Position numbers and translations under genes: made by a program | Source of the DNA: a bacterium | Lineage (GTDB): Bacteria > Patescibacteriota > Minisyncoccia > UBA10092 | Assembly: GCA_021790275.1 (NCBI GenBank) | Contig: JAJYIB010000003.1 | Coordinates: 1 to 34,295, forward strand | Length of the DNA stretch: 34,295 nt | Direction of reading: 5' to 3' | The notes under the pieces: generated by a model | Told to the model about the DNA's origin: nothing | What the model saw: the letters and a program-made list of their open reading frames with translations, nothing else | Databases searched by the model: none | Shown here: one piece after another, positions 1 through 8,598 of the stretch | How the letters are laid out: each line of letters begins with the position of its first letter | Numbering within the stretch: the stretch's first letter is position 1

Positions 1-128
1 AAAATTGCGAAGAAAACTTTTTTGCGGAACAGCGAGCGAAGCGAGCGGCGGCGGGGCGGAGCGTCAGTTTCGTTCAAAGAAGGTTCGCGCATTTTCAAAC
101 AAAGGGCACTAAAAAACTCCGAGGCGGA

Positions 129-1250
129 TTATCGAATCGATTCATAGCCGCCGGGCAATCCTTTTTTGGAAAGGACTATTTGCCATAATTGCAAGTCTCT
201 CGCCCTAAAGGCGCCCGCGCAAGACAAAAGATAGTATTTCCACATTCTGAAAAATCTTTCGCCGTATTTGTCTTTTAATTTCCCCCAATTAGAATAAAAA
301 TTTTCAAACCACGCCATAAGCGTTTTGTCGTAGTCCGATCCGAAATTGTGCCAGTCTTCCATTATAAACAATCCTTCGATCGCGCGGCCGATTTGTTTTG
401 CGGAGGGAATCATCCCGTTCGGGAAAATATATTTTCCCATCCACGGATCGACGGAAGCTGTGGAGATATTGCCGCCGATGGTGTGCAAAAGAAGCAAGCC
501 GCCGTCTTCAAGGCATTCGTTCGCGATTTTGAAATAATCTCCGAAATTCTTGCGGCCGACGTGCTCGAACATTCCCAAAGAAACTATGCGGTCGAATTGC
601 CCGTTTAAATCGCGGTAATCCTGCAATCGTATTTCGACCGGAAGCCCGCCGCATAATTTCCGGCCCAGTTCCGCCTGTTCTTTCGACACGGTGATGCCGA
701 CAACGGAAACGCCGTAATTTTCGGCCGCAAATTTCGCGAAACTTCCCCAGCCGCAGCCGATGTCCAGAATTTTCATACCCGGCCGCAACTTTAATTTTTT
801 ACAAACCAGATCCAGTTTCGCATCTTGCGCTTCGTCGAGATTTTTCGCATTTTTCCAATAGCCGCAGGTATATACCAACCGCCTGCCGAGCATATTTTGG
901 TAAATGTCATTGCCCAAATCATAGTGCTCTTTGCCGACCCGAAACGCTCTTTTACGCGACTGCAGATTGAAAATTCCGGCCGCCGCGATACGAAAAACCG
1001 TTTTTAAATTTTTCCCGATTTTATTTTCCAACCCGGCGGAAATAACTTTATAAAAAAATTCATCTAATTTTTCCGCATCCCACCAGCCGTCCATATACGC
1101 TTCGCCCAAACCCAGGGAGCCGCGCGCCAAAACGCGATCGAAAACGTTATCGTTTTTCACCATAAAATCCCAAGGCTTGTTCCCGTTTATTGCGACGCCG
1201 GCTTCCGCCAGCAATTTTGCGGCCAAATGTTTTGCGATGTTTCGCGCCAT
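129..1250 (-). CDS. Cyclopropane-fatty-acyl-phospholipid synthase-like SAM methyltransferase
   Basis: HYDLGNDIYQNMLG, MKILDIGCGWGSFAKFAAENYGVSVVGITVS and SLGMFEHVG motifs are typical of the CFA synthase family. The ORF track starts at 1421, but the internal ATG at 1250 (MARNIAKHL) fits better and leaves room for the divergent promoter. Confidence 0.88.
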   Translation of the reverse strand: MARNIAKHLAAKLLAEAGVAINGNKPWDFMVKNDNVFDRVLARGSLGLGEAYMDGWWDAEKLDEFFYKVISAGLENKIGKNLKTVFRIAAAGIFNLQSRKRAFRVGKEHYDLGNDIYQNMLGRRLVYTCGYWKNAKNLDEAQDAKLDLVCKKLKLRPGMKILDIGCGWGSFAKFAAENYGVSVVGITVSKEQAELGRKLCGGLPVEIRLQDYRDLNGQFDRIVSLGMFEHVGRKNFGDYFKIANECLEDGGLLLLHTIGGNISTASVDPWMGKYIFPNGMIPSAKQIGRAIEGLFIMEDWHNFGSDYDKTLMAWFENFYSNWGKLKDKYGERFFRMWKYYLLSCAGAFRARDLQLWQIVLSKKGLPGGYESIR

Positions 1251-1299
1251 AAAATTATGAAAATCAAGACCGGACGCATTAAACCATAAATTATCCGAT

Positions 1300-1328
1300 T
1301 TGACAAGTTTTTGTTTTCGGAGTAAAAT
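1300..1328 (+). promoter_or_regulatory. Sigma70-type promoter for the response regulator gene
   Basis: TTGACA (1300-1305), 17-nt spacer, TAAAAT (1323-1328); SD GGGAGG just before ATG 1359. Confidence 0.75.
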
Positions 1329-1358
1329 TGGGGAAAATAGTTCTTTTAGAGGGAGGAT

Positions 1359-1724
1359 ATGGTGAGAAAAAAAATTTTGTTGGCGGAGGATTACGAAGCC
1401 CTGCGCCTGTATTTTGAACATTATTTGACAGAGGCAGGGTTCGAGGTGATTGCCGTAAAAAACGGCCGAGACGCATTACCGCATCTCGGTGGAGTCGATC
1501 TAGTTTTGACCGACTTTAGGATGCCGTTTTTAAACGGCATAGAGTTGGCGGCGAAGGCAAAGCGGCAAAAGCCGCACTTACCGGTGATAGTGATCACCTC
1601 GTCACCGTGGGATGTGCCGAGCGATCATCCGGCCGATCAAGTCGTCGAGAAGACAGTCGGAAAAATGGAGAATCTTCTCGAAGAAATAGTTTATGTTCTC
1701 AAAAGAAAGGAGAAAAAAAAGTGA
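1359..1724 (+). CDS. Single-domain response regulator (CheY-like receiver)
   Basis: KILLAEDYEALRLYFEHYL..VDLVLTDFRMPFLNGIELA..LPVIVITS receiver signature; no output domain. Confidence 0.88.
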   Translation: MVRKKILLAEDYEALRLYFEHYLTEAGFEVIAVKNGRDALPHLGGVDLVLTDFRMPFLNGIELAAKAKRQKPHLPVIVITSSPWDVPSDHPADQVVEKTVGKMENLLEEIVYVLKRKEKKK

Positions 1725-1930
1725 AAAAAATATTTTTTTCTTTGCTGACGGCAGCGTTTTTGGCTGCCGTGATATTTTTCGTGTATCGGGCAACTCGGGA
1801 ATACGCCGAGTTGCCTACGGTGAAATTTTCCGTCAGCCGCAATATCATTGTGGCTGTGGAAAATTTCAAGGGAGAGCCGATGCCGCTCTCCCCTCTGCCG
1901 GAAAAATACGAGAAGGTTTACGTTCAATGA
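1721..1930 (+). CDS. Small single-TM protein translationally coupled to the response regulator
   Basis: GTG start overlaps the upstream TGA (GTGA); SD AAAGGAG; VKKIFFSLLTAAFLAAVIFFVY is an N-terminal TM or signal segment. Confidence 0.6.
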   Translation: MKKIFFSLLTAAFLAAVIFFVYRATREYAELPTVKFSVSRNIIVAVENFKGEPMPLSPLPEKYEKVYVQ

Positions 1931-1948
1931 ACCTTCTCATAAATATCG

Positions 1949-1985
1949 GGCGTCCCGCGTTGCGGGACGCCTATTTTATTTTTTC
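1949..1985 (+). terminator. Intrinsic terminator
   Basis: GGCGTCCCGC-GTT-GCGGGACGCC (1949-1971), then TATTTTATTTTTT. Confidence 0.85.
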
Positions 1986-2047
1986 ATTATTTTCTCAATA
2001 AAAAAGTTTGTAAAAAGCGGCAAAAAAGTATTAAGATTTAAAAAAAT

Positions 2048-2137
2048 GGAAGCGTGCCAGAGAGGCCGAATGGGCCGCACTCGAAATGCGGTATGCCGGA
2101 AACGGCATCGGAGGTTCGAATCCTCCCGCTTCCGCCA
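2048..2137 (+). tRNA. tRNA-Ser(CGA), CCA encoded
   Basis: Acceptor GGAAGCG/CGCTTCC, discriminator G, CCA; anticodon arm CCGCA-CTCGAAA-TGCGG; long variable arm; T-loop TTCGAAT. Confidence 0.93.
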
Positions 2138-2170
2138 GTGATTTTAATCAATATTAGCAATAGTTTTTCA

Positions 2171-2195
2171 GGTCGAGGATAACGGGATTCGAACC
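2171..2195 (-). other. Isolated tRNA 3'-end fragment (possible attachment-site remnant)
   Basis: Minus strand GGTTCGAATCCCGTTATCCTCGACC resembles a T-loop plus acceptor 3' half, with no matching 5' half. Confidence 0.45.
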
Positions 2196-2200
2196 AAAGT

Positions 2201-2599
2201 ATGAAAGTAGTAATAGCCGGAAGCGCAAAGCTTCAAAATGAAATAAAAAAGTGGATAGAATATTGGAATAGTAAAAGTGGCTATGCAATCTTAGATTACC
2301 CTAAAGTTATACCCCAAGATAATTTTGAGAAGCTTTATCCGGATGTCCACAGAAACTTTTTCAAAAACATAACCGAAGCAGATATTCTTTTTATCGCCAA
2401 TGATAAAAAGAAAGGCATTGATGGGTACATAGGAGCTGAAACATTTGCCGAATTGGGATTTGGCTTAGCTCAAAAATTAGTCTATGGAAAAAACATAAAA
2501 CTAATACTTGCCAATATGCCACACAAAGAGGTTGCCTGTTATGATGAGATAGTTTTATGGGAGAAACTTGGTTGGATTGATCAGATCTTAAGCCAATAA
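2201..2599 (+). CDS. Nucleoside 2-deoxyribosyltransferase-like / TIR-like fold protein
   Basis: MKVVIAGSA..; ADILFIANDKKKGIDGYIGAETFAELGFGLAQ resembles the NDT-fold D-x-G-x(n)-E-x-G-x-A pattern; locally AT-rich. Confidence 0.55.
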   Translation: MKVVIAGSAKLQNEIKKWIEYWNSKSGYAILDYPKVIPQDNFEKLYPDVHRNFFKNITEADILFIANDKKKGIDGYIGAETFAELGFGLAQKLVYGKNIKLILANMPHKEVACYDEIVLWEKLGWIDQILSQ

Positions 2600-2646
2600 A
2601 ATGCTATATTGCATATAACCGATTACAACGAATTATAACGGTAAAT

Positions 2647-2799
2647 TTAGAAAACTTTTTTAGCAAATTCGGGGATCTCAAAATACGCAGGATTTTCTTT
2701 GTAGATTTGTCGCAAAATTCTTATAATTTTATCAACGCGATGAAACAAAAACACCCGTACCAGTTCAAACTTCGGGACATCGCCACCGCCATTGATTTT
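2647..2799 (-). pseudogene. Open frame continuing after the TGA of the next gene; possible gene remnant or C-terminal extension
   Basis: In frame with CDS 2800-4080 past its TGA: KINGGGDVPKFELVRVFLFHRVDKIIRILRQIYKENPAYFEIPEFAKKVF*. The opposite strand is also open here. Confidence 0.25.
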
Positions 2800-4080
2800 T
2801 CACCGGACAATTACCACTTTTGAAATGCTGAAAACGCTGTTCAGCGAATAGCGGGAAGAAAAATTTATGTCATTGCCGTTCGCGATATACGGATCGCGCA
2901 TCAGATAGCGGCTGTTCGCGCCGCTTGTCAGAACGACGAAATGCTTGCCGCCGTAAACATTCATTCCGATAACGACCGGATTGCCGGCCGCGAGGTTGGC
3001 GTCGATAACGGACGCTTTGCGGGCGGCGGTTACGCCGCCCGCGCTGATAGTATACAAAAGATAGGCCGGATAATACGCGGCGAAATTGTCGGGATTGGAG
3101 TTGATGGTCGCCGGCGTTATATCGCGATAGCCGTAATGCGTCATCATCATCGCCATCGAGGCCACAAGACAGCCGTCGCTCGCCAGATTGTAGCGGGTGC
3201 CGTTCAAAGCGTCACTCCCCCATTTCGAATCGCGCTGGTTGTAATAACAGCCCCACGAGTCGCAAACCGTCTGGTTGGAAAGCAAATTCGATCCGCCGGC
3301 ATTTTTGGTAAACTCGGAAAAACTTTTAAGCTGTGCTTCGGCTTCGGCAAGTAATTTTTGATAAACCGATTCTCTGGCGCCGGTTTCGGTAAGCAGGCGG
3401 TTTTTCGATTTAATCGCCGCCGCAAGCGATGTTTGCTGTGCGGCAAGCGATGCCCGCTGCTGAGCAAGTGCCGCCTGTTTTTGGCGCGAAGCGTCCCGCG
3501 AATCGGACAGATCGCTTTTTTGTTTTTGAAGCAATTTCACGCCGTCGCCGATCGCCGCTTCCATTTTGACGTTGGCGCGGTAATCGTTCCATATTCCGCC
3601 GAGGCCGCTCGACGAAAGAATCTGCGCCAACAGCGGCGTGTCGTCGGCTTTTTGCAAATCGCGCAGGTAAGCCCCGAGCGTTTTTTGATTTTCGGAAATT
3701 TTTTGCTCTTTGTTTGAAATTTCGCCGCCCAATTCGCGGATTTGCGCTTGAACAATGCCGATCCGGCGATTCGTAACGCCGATTTGCGCCTTAATGGCGT
3801 CGCGGCGGAGATCGAGCGCGACAAGAGCCGTTTTTAGCGTCCGCTTGTCATTGCCGATTTTTTTAAGCTCCGTTTCGTAAACCGCGATTTTTTTGTTCAG
3901 CGCGTCGATTTGCGGATCCGACGCGTCGATTTGATTTTGATTTGAATCCGAAGCCGATGAAAGATCCGGCGCGGCGGCGGCAACCGCCGCCGCGCCGCAT
4001 CGCGAGACCGCCAAAAAACCGGCGGCAAAAACCGCGGCGGCAAAAAAAATAAAAATTTTATTTTTTAGACGATCGGTCAT
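2800..4080 (-). CDS. Secreted coiled-coil protein with C-terminal C39-like cysteine peptidase domain
   Basis: N-terminal signal/TM; PcsB-like coiled coil; YYNQRDSKWGSDAL..DGCLVASMAMMMTHYG..GKHFVVLT..MRDPY matches C39-like Cys/His/Asp motifs. Confidence 0.75.
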   Translation of the reverse strand: MTDRLKNKIFIFFAAAVFAAGFLAVSRCGAAAVAAAAPDLSSASDSNQNQIDASDPQIDALNKKIAVYETELKKIGNDKRTLKTALVALDLRRDAIKAQIGVTNRRIGIVQAQIRELGGEISNKEQKISENQKTLGAYLRDLQKADDTPLLAQILSSSGLGGIWNDYRANVKMEAAIGDGVKLLQKQKSDLSDSRDASRQKQAALAQQRASLAAQQTSLAAAIKSKNRLLTETGARESVYQKLLAEAEAQLKSFSEFTKNAGGSNLLSNQTVCDSWGCYYNQRDSKWGSDALNGTRYNLASDGCLVASMAMMMTHYGYRDITPATINSNPDNFAAYYPAYLLYTISAGGVTAARKASVIDANLAAGNPVVIGMNVYGGKHFVVLTSGANSRYLMRDPYIANGNDINFSSRYSLNSVFSISKVVIVR

Positions 4081-4106
4081 TTTTATAATTATAGTATAAA
4101 ATAAAA

Positions 4107-4131
4107 GGCCCCGCGAAGTGAAAAGCGGGGC
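4107..4131 (-). terminator. Intrinsic terminator for the 4147-4386 gene
   Basis: GCCCCGC / GCGGGGC stem, followed on the minus strand by CTTTTATTTTAT. Confidence 0.75.
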
Positions 4132-4146
4132 GAAATCGTTAAAACT

Positions 4147-4386
4147 TTACCGCCGATGATGGCGGTAATAGTACGGCACGTAAGAATATGGATAATAATT
4201 ATAATACGCGCCGTAAGTGGGATAGTATACAACGACGGGCGGAGGCGGTGAAGGTATATAAACCACCGCCGGCTGGCTTACGACTACGACGGGATGAAAT
4301 TCCACCGCCGTCCCATTGGGGAACATCGTCGTACAGCCGGATGATATACAAAACAAAATTGCTATAAACACTAAAAATTTAACCAT
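4147..4386 (-). CDS. Small Tyr/Pro-rich lipoprotein
   Basis: MVKFLVFIAILFCISSGC lipobox; tail rich in Tyr/Pro (YYPTYGAYYNYYPYSYVPYYYRHHRR). Confidence 0.65.
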   Translation of the reverse strand: MVKFLVFIAILFCISSGCTTMFPNGTAVEFHPVVVVSQPAVVYIPSPPPPVVVYYPTYGAYYNYYPYSYVPYYYRHHRR

Positions 4387-4482
4387 TTTAACCTCCTTGT
4401 TATTAAATTTTCAAACAACAAACTTTAAACATATTATACTCCGAAACCGCCAAAAAATCAAGCCCGAAAATCGCAAAAGATT

Positions 4483-5982
4483 TTATTCGACAAAAACTTT
4501 TTCGCCCGCTTTTTCTTTTACGCGGATCCAAAAAGCCGCGGCGGCGCCCGCCAGAACCAGAATGGAAGCAGTTTTAAAAACGGTGCCGTAAGCGGAAACT
4601 TGCGCTTTGAGAATTATCAGCCCGACAAACTGCCTGTATGTTTCGGGATTTAACAAATTAACGCGGCTGTTTTGGGCGATGCTTAAAACATTGCCGCCTA
4701 TCGTGTTCGTTAAAATTGTTCCGAAAACCGCGATGCCGAAAGCGCCGGCGATGTTTCTCGCGAGAGCGAGAATGGCCGAAGCGCTGCCGATTTCTTCTTT
4801 CGGAATTACCGAAGCGATGATATTGGTCCTTTGCGCCATTCCGAAACCCATACCGAACGCCATTATCGCCAAAGGTATTATTATATTGAGCGGGCCGGAA
4901 CGCGGATCGAGATACGAAAAAACATAAATGCCCAAACCGGCGACGGCCGTACTCGCCGCAATCACATATCGCGGCTCCACTTGGCCGGTCAAGCTTCCGC
5001 CGAGAGGCGAAGCGATCATAAGCGCCGCGGCCATCGGAATGAATAAATAGCCGGTTTGAGTGGCGTTATAACCCAAAAACGTCTGGGCGAAAATCGGAAT
5101 TAAAAAAACGCTTCCCATCATTCCCATAAAGACGACGAAATTATTCCCCAAAACGTTGCTGAAAACTTTTATCTTGAAAAATTGAAGATCCACGATCGGT
5201 TCGGAAGTTTTCTTTTCGATGAGAATAAAAATTAAAGAGAAAAAAATCGTTATGAAATAACATAAAGCGCTCGTCGACGATGTCCAGCCCCAAACCGAGC
5301 CCTGGTCCAAAACCAAAACCAAAGTCGCCAGAGCGACGCCCAAAGTAATCGAACCCCACCAGTCGAAACGGCGGGTTTTTCTTTCGGAAACCGATTCTTT
5401 AACGAAAGTCAGCGCCATAAACAGGCCCAATATGCCGACGGGAATATTAACCAAAAAAATCGAACGCCAGCCGAACGTGTCTATCAAATTGCCGCCGATA
5501 AGGGGGCCGAAAACCGAAGCGGCCGCAAACGACGACGACCATAAACCGAGCGCCTGCGCGCGGTCTTTGCCTTCGTTAAAAGTAACGGCCAAGATCGCCA
5601 TCGCCGTCGGGTAATCGGCCGAGCTGGCGATGGCCTGGATGACTCTGAAAAAAATCATCGAGGTGAGATTCCAGGCGAAGCCGGCCAAAGCCGAACCGAA
5701 AAGAAATCCGACAAATCCGAGAATGTAAACTTTTTTCCGGCCAATGGTGTCGCCAAGCTTGCCCCAGACCGGCACGAAAACCGCATTGGCGAGAATATAG
5801 GCGGTGGCGATCCAGCCGGCGGCCGTTACGGTGATTTTGAAATCATCGATGATTTTCGGCAGGGCGAGATTGACGATCGTCTGATCGAGCCTCCCCAAAA
5901 AAGTCCCCAAAATCACCGTCACCAAAATCCACCAGCGCATCGGATCTTTGCCGCCGGTCGGAAAATTTTCTCTCGTTTCCAT
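4483..5982 (-). CDS. MFS drug efflux transporter, DHA2 (EmrB/QacA) family
   Basis: LGTFLGRLDQTIVNLALPKI; multi-TM; GKLGDTIGRKKVY motif A. Confidence 0.92.
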   Translation of the reverse strand: METRENFPTGGKDPMRWWILVTVILGTFLGRLDQTIVNLALPKIIDDFKITVTAAGWIATAYILANAVFVPVWGKLGDTIGRKKVYILGFVGFLFGSALAGFAWNLTSMIFFRVIQAIASSADYPTAMAILAVTFNEGKDRAQALGLWSSSFAAASVFGPLIGGNLIDTFGWRSIFLVNIPVGILGLFMALTFVKESVSERKTRRFDWWGSITLGVALATLVLVLDQGSVWGWTSSTSALCYFITIFFSLIFILIEKKTSEPIVDLQFFKIKVFSNVLGNNFVVFMGMMGSVFLIPIFAQTFLGYNATQTGYLFIPMAAALMIASPLGGSLTGQVEPRYVIAASTAVAGLGIYVFSYLDPRSGPLNIIIPLAIMAFGMGFGMAQRTNIIASVIPKEEIGSASAILALARNIAGAFGIAVFGTILTNTIGGNVLSIAQNSRVNLLNPETYRQFVGLIILKAQVSAYGTVFKTASILVLAGAAAAFWIRVKEKAGEKVFVE

Positions 5983-5984
5983 AA

Positions 5985-6698
5985 TTATTTATCAACCCAG
6001 ATTTTCGCCGACATTCCGTTTTTAAGTTCGGGATATCGAGTCGTATCGAATCTCACTTTAACGTCGAACTGATTCGTCTGGCGCTGATCGGAAATATTGA
6101 AAACGACATCGCCTTCCCTTGAAGAAGGACTCACTTCGTCGACGACGCCGAAATATTTTTTGGAGCCGAAAGCGTCGACCGTAAAAACGGCGGTCTGGCC
6201 CACGCGGACGTATTCCAAACCTTTATCTTCTTCGAGATGCCCCACGGCGCGGAGATCGCCGTCATCGATCATCGATACCACCGTTTCGCCGCGGTTGAAC
6301 AGTTTGCCGATGTTGTTATTGACGCCGATAACAGTGCCGCCGGTCTGCGCCTTGATCAGTTCGTTGCCGACGCGCGCGACAACGGTATCGGCGAGAATTT
6401 TGTCCCCTTCTTTGACGAAAACTTCCTGTAAAACGCCGGCGTTTTGCGGCGCCAAATTTATTTTCGGCGCCGAAATTTCCGATTTTTCTATATAAACCCT
6501 GCTCGAAACGTTATTCCAATAAACCAGGCCGGCGGCGGCGATCGCCGCCAAAATAACGAACGCGGCGGCGATGATCCAGACATTGCGAATCAGCCGCGAA
6601 ATTATTTTTTCTTCTTTTTTAACTTCGCGAAGAATCGATTTTTCTTCTTTAAGAATCTCTTTTTCTTCTTCGATTATTTTTTCGTTTTGTTCTTTCAT
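5985..6698 (-). CDS. HlyD/EmrA-family membrane fusion protein
   Basis: Single N-terminal TM; biotinyl-lipoyl-like APQNAGVLQEVFVKEGDKILADTVVARVGNELIKAQTGGTVIGV. Confidence 0.85.
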   Translation of the reverse strand: MKEQNEKIIEEEKEILKEEKSILREVKKEEKIISRLIRNVWIIAAAFVILAAIAAAGLVYWNNVSSRVYIEKSEISAPKINLAPQNAGVLQEVFVKEGDKILADTVVARVGNELIKAQTGGTVIGVNNNIGKLFNRGETVVSMIDDGDLRAVGHLEEDKGLEYVRVGQTAVFTVDAFGSKKYFGVVDEVSPSSREGDVVFNISDQRQTNQFDVKVRFDTTRYPELKNGMSAKIWVDK

Positions 6699-6710
6699 AA
6701 TTTTAAAAAA

Positions 6711-8150
6711 TTACATTCCGCCGAAGCTTATGATTTTTTCTCCGGCCTCAAGCCCCGAAACGACTTCTGTCATCCCGTCGTCGCCCGAAATGCCGACGCC
6801 GATTTTTCTTTCTTCCGGATTACTCCCGCCCGTATCGACGAGAACGAATTTTTCGCCGTTTTTGTTTATTATCGCCCGCGCCGGAATCGCCGCGACATTT
6901 TCCCGCTTCGCCGTGACAATCGACACGTTGGCCGACATTCCGTCTTTAATCCGGCCGTCGGCTTTGTCGAAAATCGCCGTTACTTTGTATGCCGGAACGC
7001 CGTTCGTCATCAGCGCCGCCGGATCGATATTCGCGACTCTGGCGCCAAAAACCGCGCCGCCGTAAGCGTCGAGAGTTATGTCGGCTTCGTCGCCCGATTT
7101 TATCTTGGCGACATCGGCTTCGGAAACATAAGATTCGACTTCGTATTGCGACGAAGAAATCACCGAAACCAAAACGGCGTTCGGCCCGACAATCTGTCCG
7201 GCTTTGGCGTCTTGCCTCGAAACGACGCCGTTTATCGGCGATAAAATCACGTTTTTCTCGAGTTGAGCCTTGATATTCAAAACGGCGGATTTGTAAGCGT
7301 CGACGTTCGATTCCTGCGAAGCGACGGCCGCATTTTGGGAATCGATCGCCTGTTTTTTGTTGGTGATATTGTTGACGGCCGCGTTGATTTCGGCGCTCGC
7401 GGCCGAAACGTAAGTTTTGTCGGCGTTAACCGTCGTCTGCGAAGAATTGTATATTTTATTGACCGCGCTCGTCAGCGATATCAGAAAATTCTGAATTTCG
7501 AAAAGATAATTTTTGGCGTTTTTCAGACTTTGATATTGCCCGTCCGGCGAAAGATTGTTCAATGTATCAAGCTCGCGGCGCCAGTTATCAAGCTCGGTCT
7601 GCGACAAAAGCCGGCCGTTTTGGGAATCGGTCTGCGCCTGCGAATCAATAGTTAAAAAATTCAACAGCGGATGGTTCGATTCGCCGTTCGTGAAAAGATT
7701 GTCCGCCTGATTGTTCACCGCATCATTGGCTTTGGTATAGGCGTCGCTTAAAACATTGGGAATGTCGCCGTAAAGATTGCCGAGATCGATTTTCGATTTA
7801 TCCAGAATCGATTCCTGGGCGGAAAGATCGGCCTGCGATTTGGCAAGCTGGGCGTTCAAATCCGCGCTGTCCAAACCGACAAGCGGCCGGCCGGCCGAAA
7901 CGTAATCGCCGACTTGAACCGAAACGGCGCCGATTTTGCCGCCGTTCTGAAACGCCAAATCGACGCTTTGAACCGGCTTGACGGTTCCGTCGCTTTTTAC
8001 AATTTCCGTTATATCCGATTTTTTAACGACGATGTCGCCGGAAAGTAATTTCGGATCGCTTTTAAAATATATAATGGCGATTGCCGAGGCGGCCAGAACG
8101 GCCAGAGCCGCCGCAATCGAGTAAACATTTTTTTTGGGAAAATTTTTCAT
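6711..8150 (-). CDS. Efflux periplasmic adaptor (RND/MacA-like HlyD family)
   Basis: GGKIGAVSVQVGDYVSAGRPLVGLDSADLNAQLAKSQADL; ILSPINGVVSRQDAKAGQIV; IKDGMSANVSI. Confidence 0.88.
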   Translation of the reverse strand: MKNFPKKNVYSIAAALAVLAASAIAIIYFKSDPKLLSGDIVVKKSDITEIVKSDGTVKPVQSVDLAFQNGGKIGAVSVQVGDYVSAGRPLVGLDSADLNAQLAKSQADLSAQESILDKSKIDLGNLYGDIPNVLSDAYTKANDAVNNQADNLFTNGESNHPLLNFLTIDSQAQTDSQNGRLLSQTELDNWRRELDTLNNLSPDGQYQSLKNAKNYLFEIQNFLISLTSAVNKIYNSSQTTVNADKTYVSAASAEINAAVNNITNKKQAIDSQNAAVASQESNVDAYKSAVLNIKAQLEKNVILSPINGVVSRQDAKAGQIVGPNAVLVSVISSSQYEVESYVSEADVAKIKSGDEADITLDAYGGAVFGARVANIDPAALMTNGVPAYKVTAIFDKADGRIKDGMSANVSIVTAKRENVAAIPARAIINKNGEKFVLVDTGGSNPEERKIGVGISGDDGMTEVVSGLEAGEKIISFGGM

Positions 8151-8155
8151 AAATT

Positions 8156-8566
8156 TTATTTGAGAAGATTTTTTAAAATTCTGGCGAGATTTTTCCGGTC
8201 GTCCGCGCTTAATGTTTCCAAAAGGGCTCTCATCCGCGCCGTTTTTTCTTTAAAGCCGGCCGCAAGCGCTTTTTTACCGCCGATCGTCAGAGACAGGCAC
8301 ACCACGCGGCGATCGCCTTTCGTCGACAGGCGTTTGATTTTACCGGATTTCACAAGCAGTTCGATCAGCGCCGTGGCCGAAGGCGGCGTCACCGCCAGAT
8401 AATCGGCGACGTCCTTCATCGTCGGGTTTTCATTTTCCGCGATATAGCGGAGAGTTTCGAGCTGGAGCAGTGAAAATCCGGATGCCTGGCGATAGCGTTC
8501 GGCAATAAGACGCCGCGTGTTGAAAATAAGGAGAATTAAATCGTTTAGATCGCCGGATTTGGCCAT
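8156..8566 (-). CDS. MarR-family transcriptional regulator
   Basis: wHTH: LQLETLRYIAENENPTMKDVADYLAVTPPSATALIELLVKSGKIKRLSTKGDRRVVCLSLT. Confidence 0.92.
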   Translation of the reverse strand: MAKSGDLNDLILLIFNTRRLIAERYRQASGFSLLQLETLRYIAENENPTMKDVADYLAVTPPSATALIELLVKSGKIKRLSTKGDRRVVCLSLTIGGKKALAAGFKEKTARMRALLETLSADDRKNLARILKNLLK

Positions 8567-8570
8567 TTTA

Positions 8571-8591
8571 TTAGATAATTGAATTATTAAA
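8571..8591. promoter_or_regulatory. Candidate MarR operator (inverted repeat)
   Basis: TTAGATAATTGAATTATTAA, core ATAATT-G-AATTAT, between the -10 and the marR start. Confidence 0.5.
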
Positions 8592-8598
8592 CCGCTTA

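Noticed and set aside
1-128. GCGAGCGAAGCGAGCGGCGG stretch at the left end
   Set aside because: Direct-repeat-like GC string without a convincing hairpin or ORF; too close to the window edge to interpret.
6534-6549. GGCGGCGATCGCCGCC palindrome in the EmrA-like gene
   Set aside because: Loopless 16-nt palindrome within Ala codons and without the CCGC-N3-GCGG core; not counted in the hairpin family.
6444-7244. Long plus-strand ORFs antisense to the efflux genes (e.g. 6444..7244, 6571..7065)
   Set aside because: Composition is typical of antisense frames in this genome, and the minus-strand genes are clear family members.
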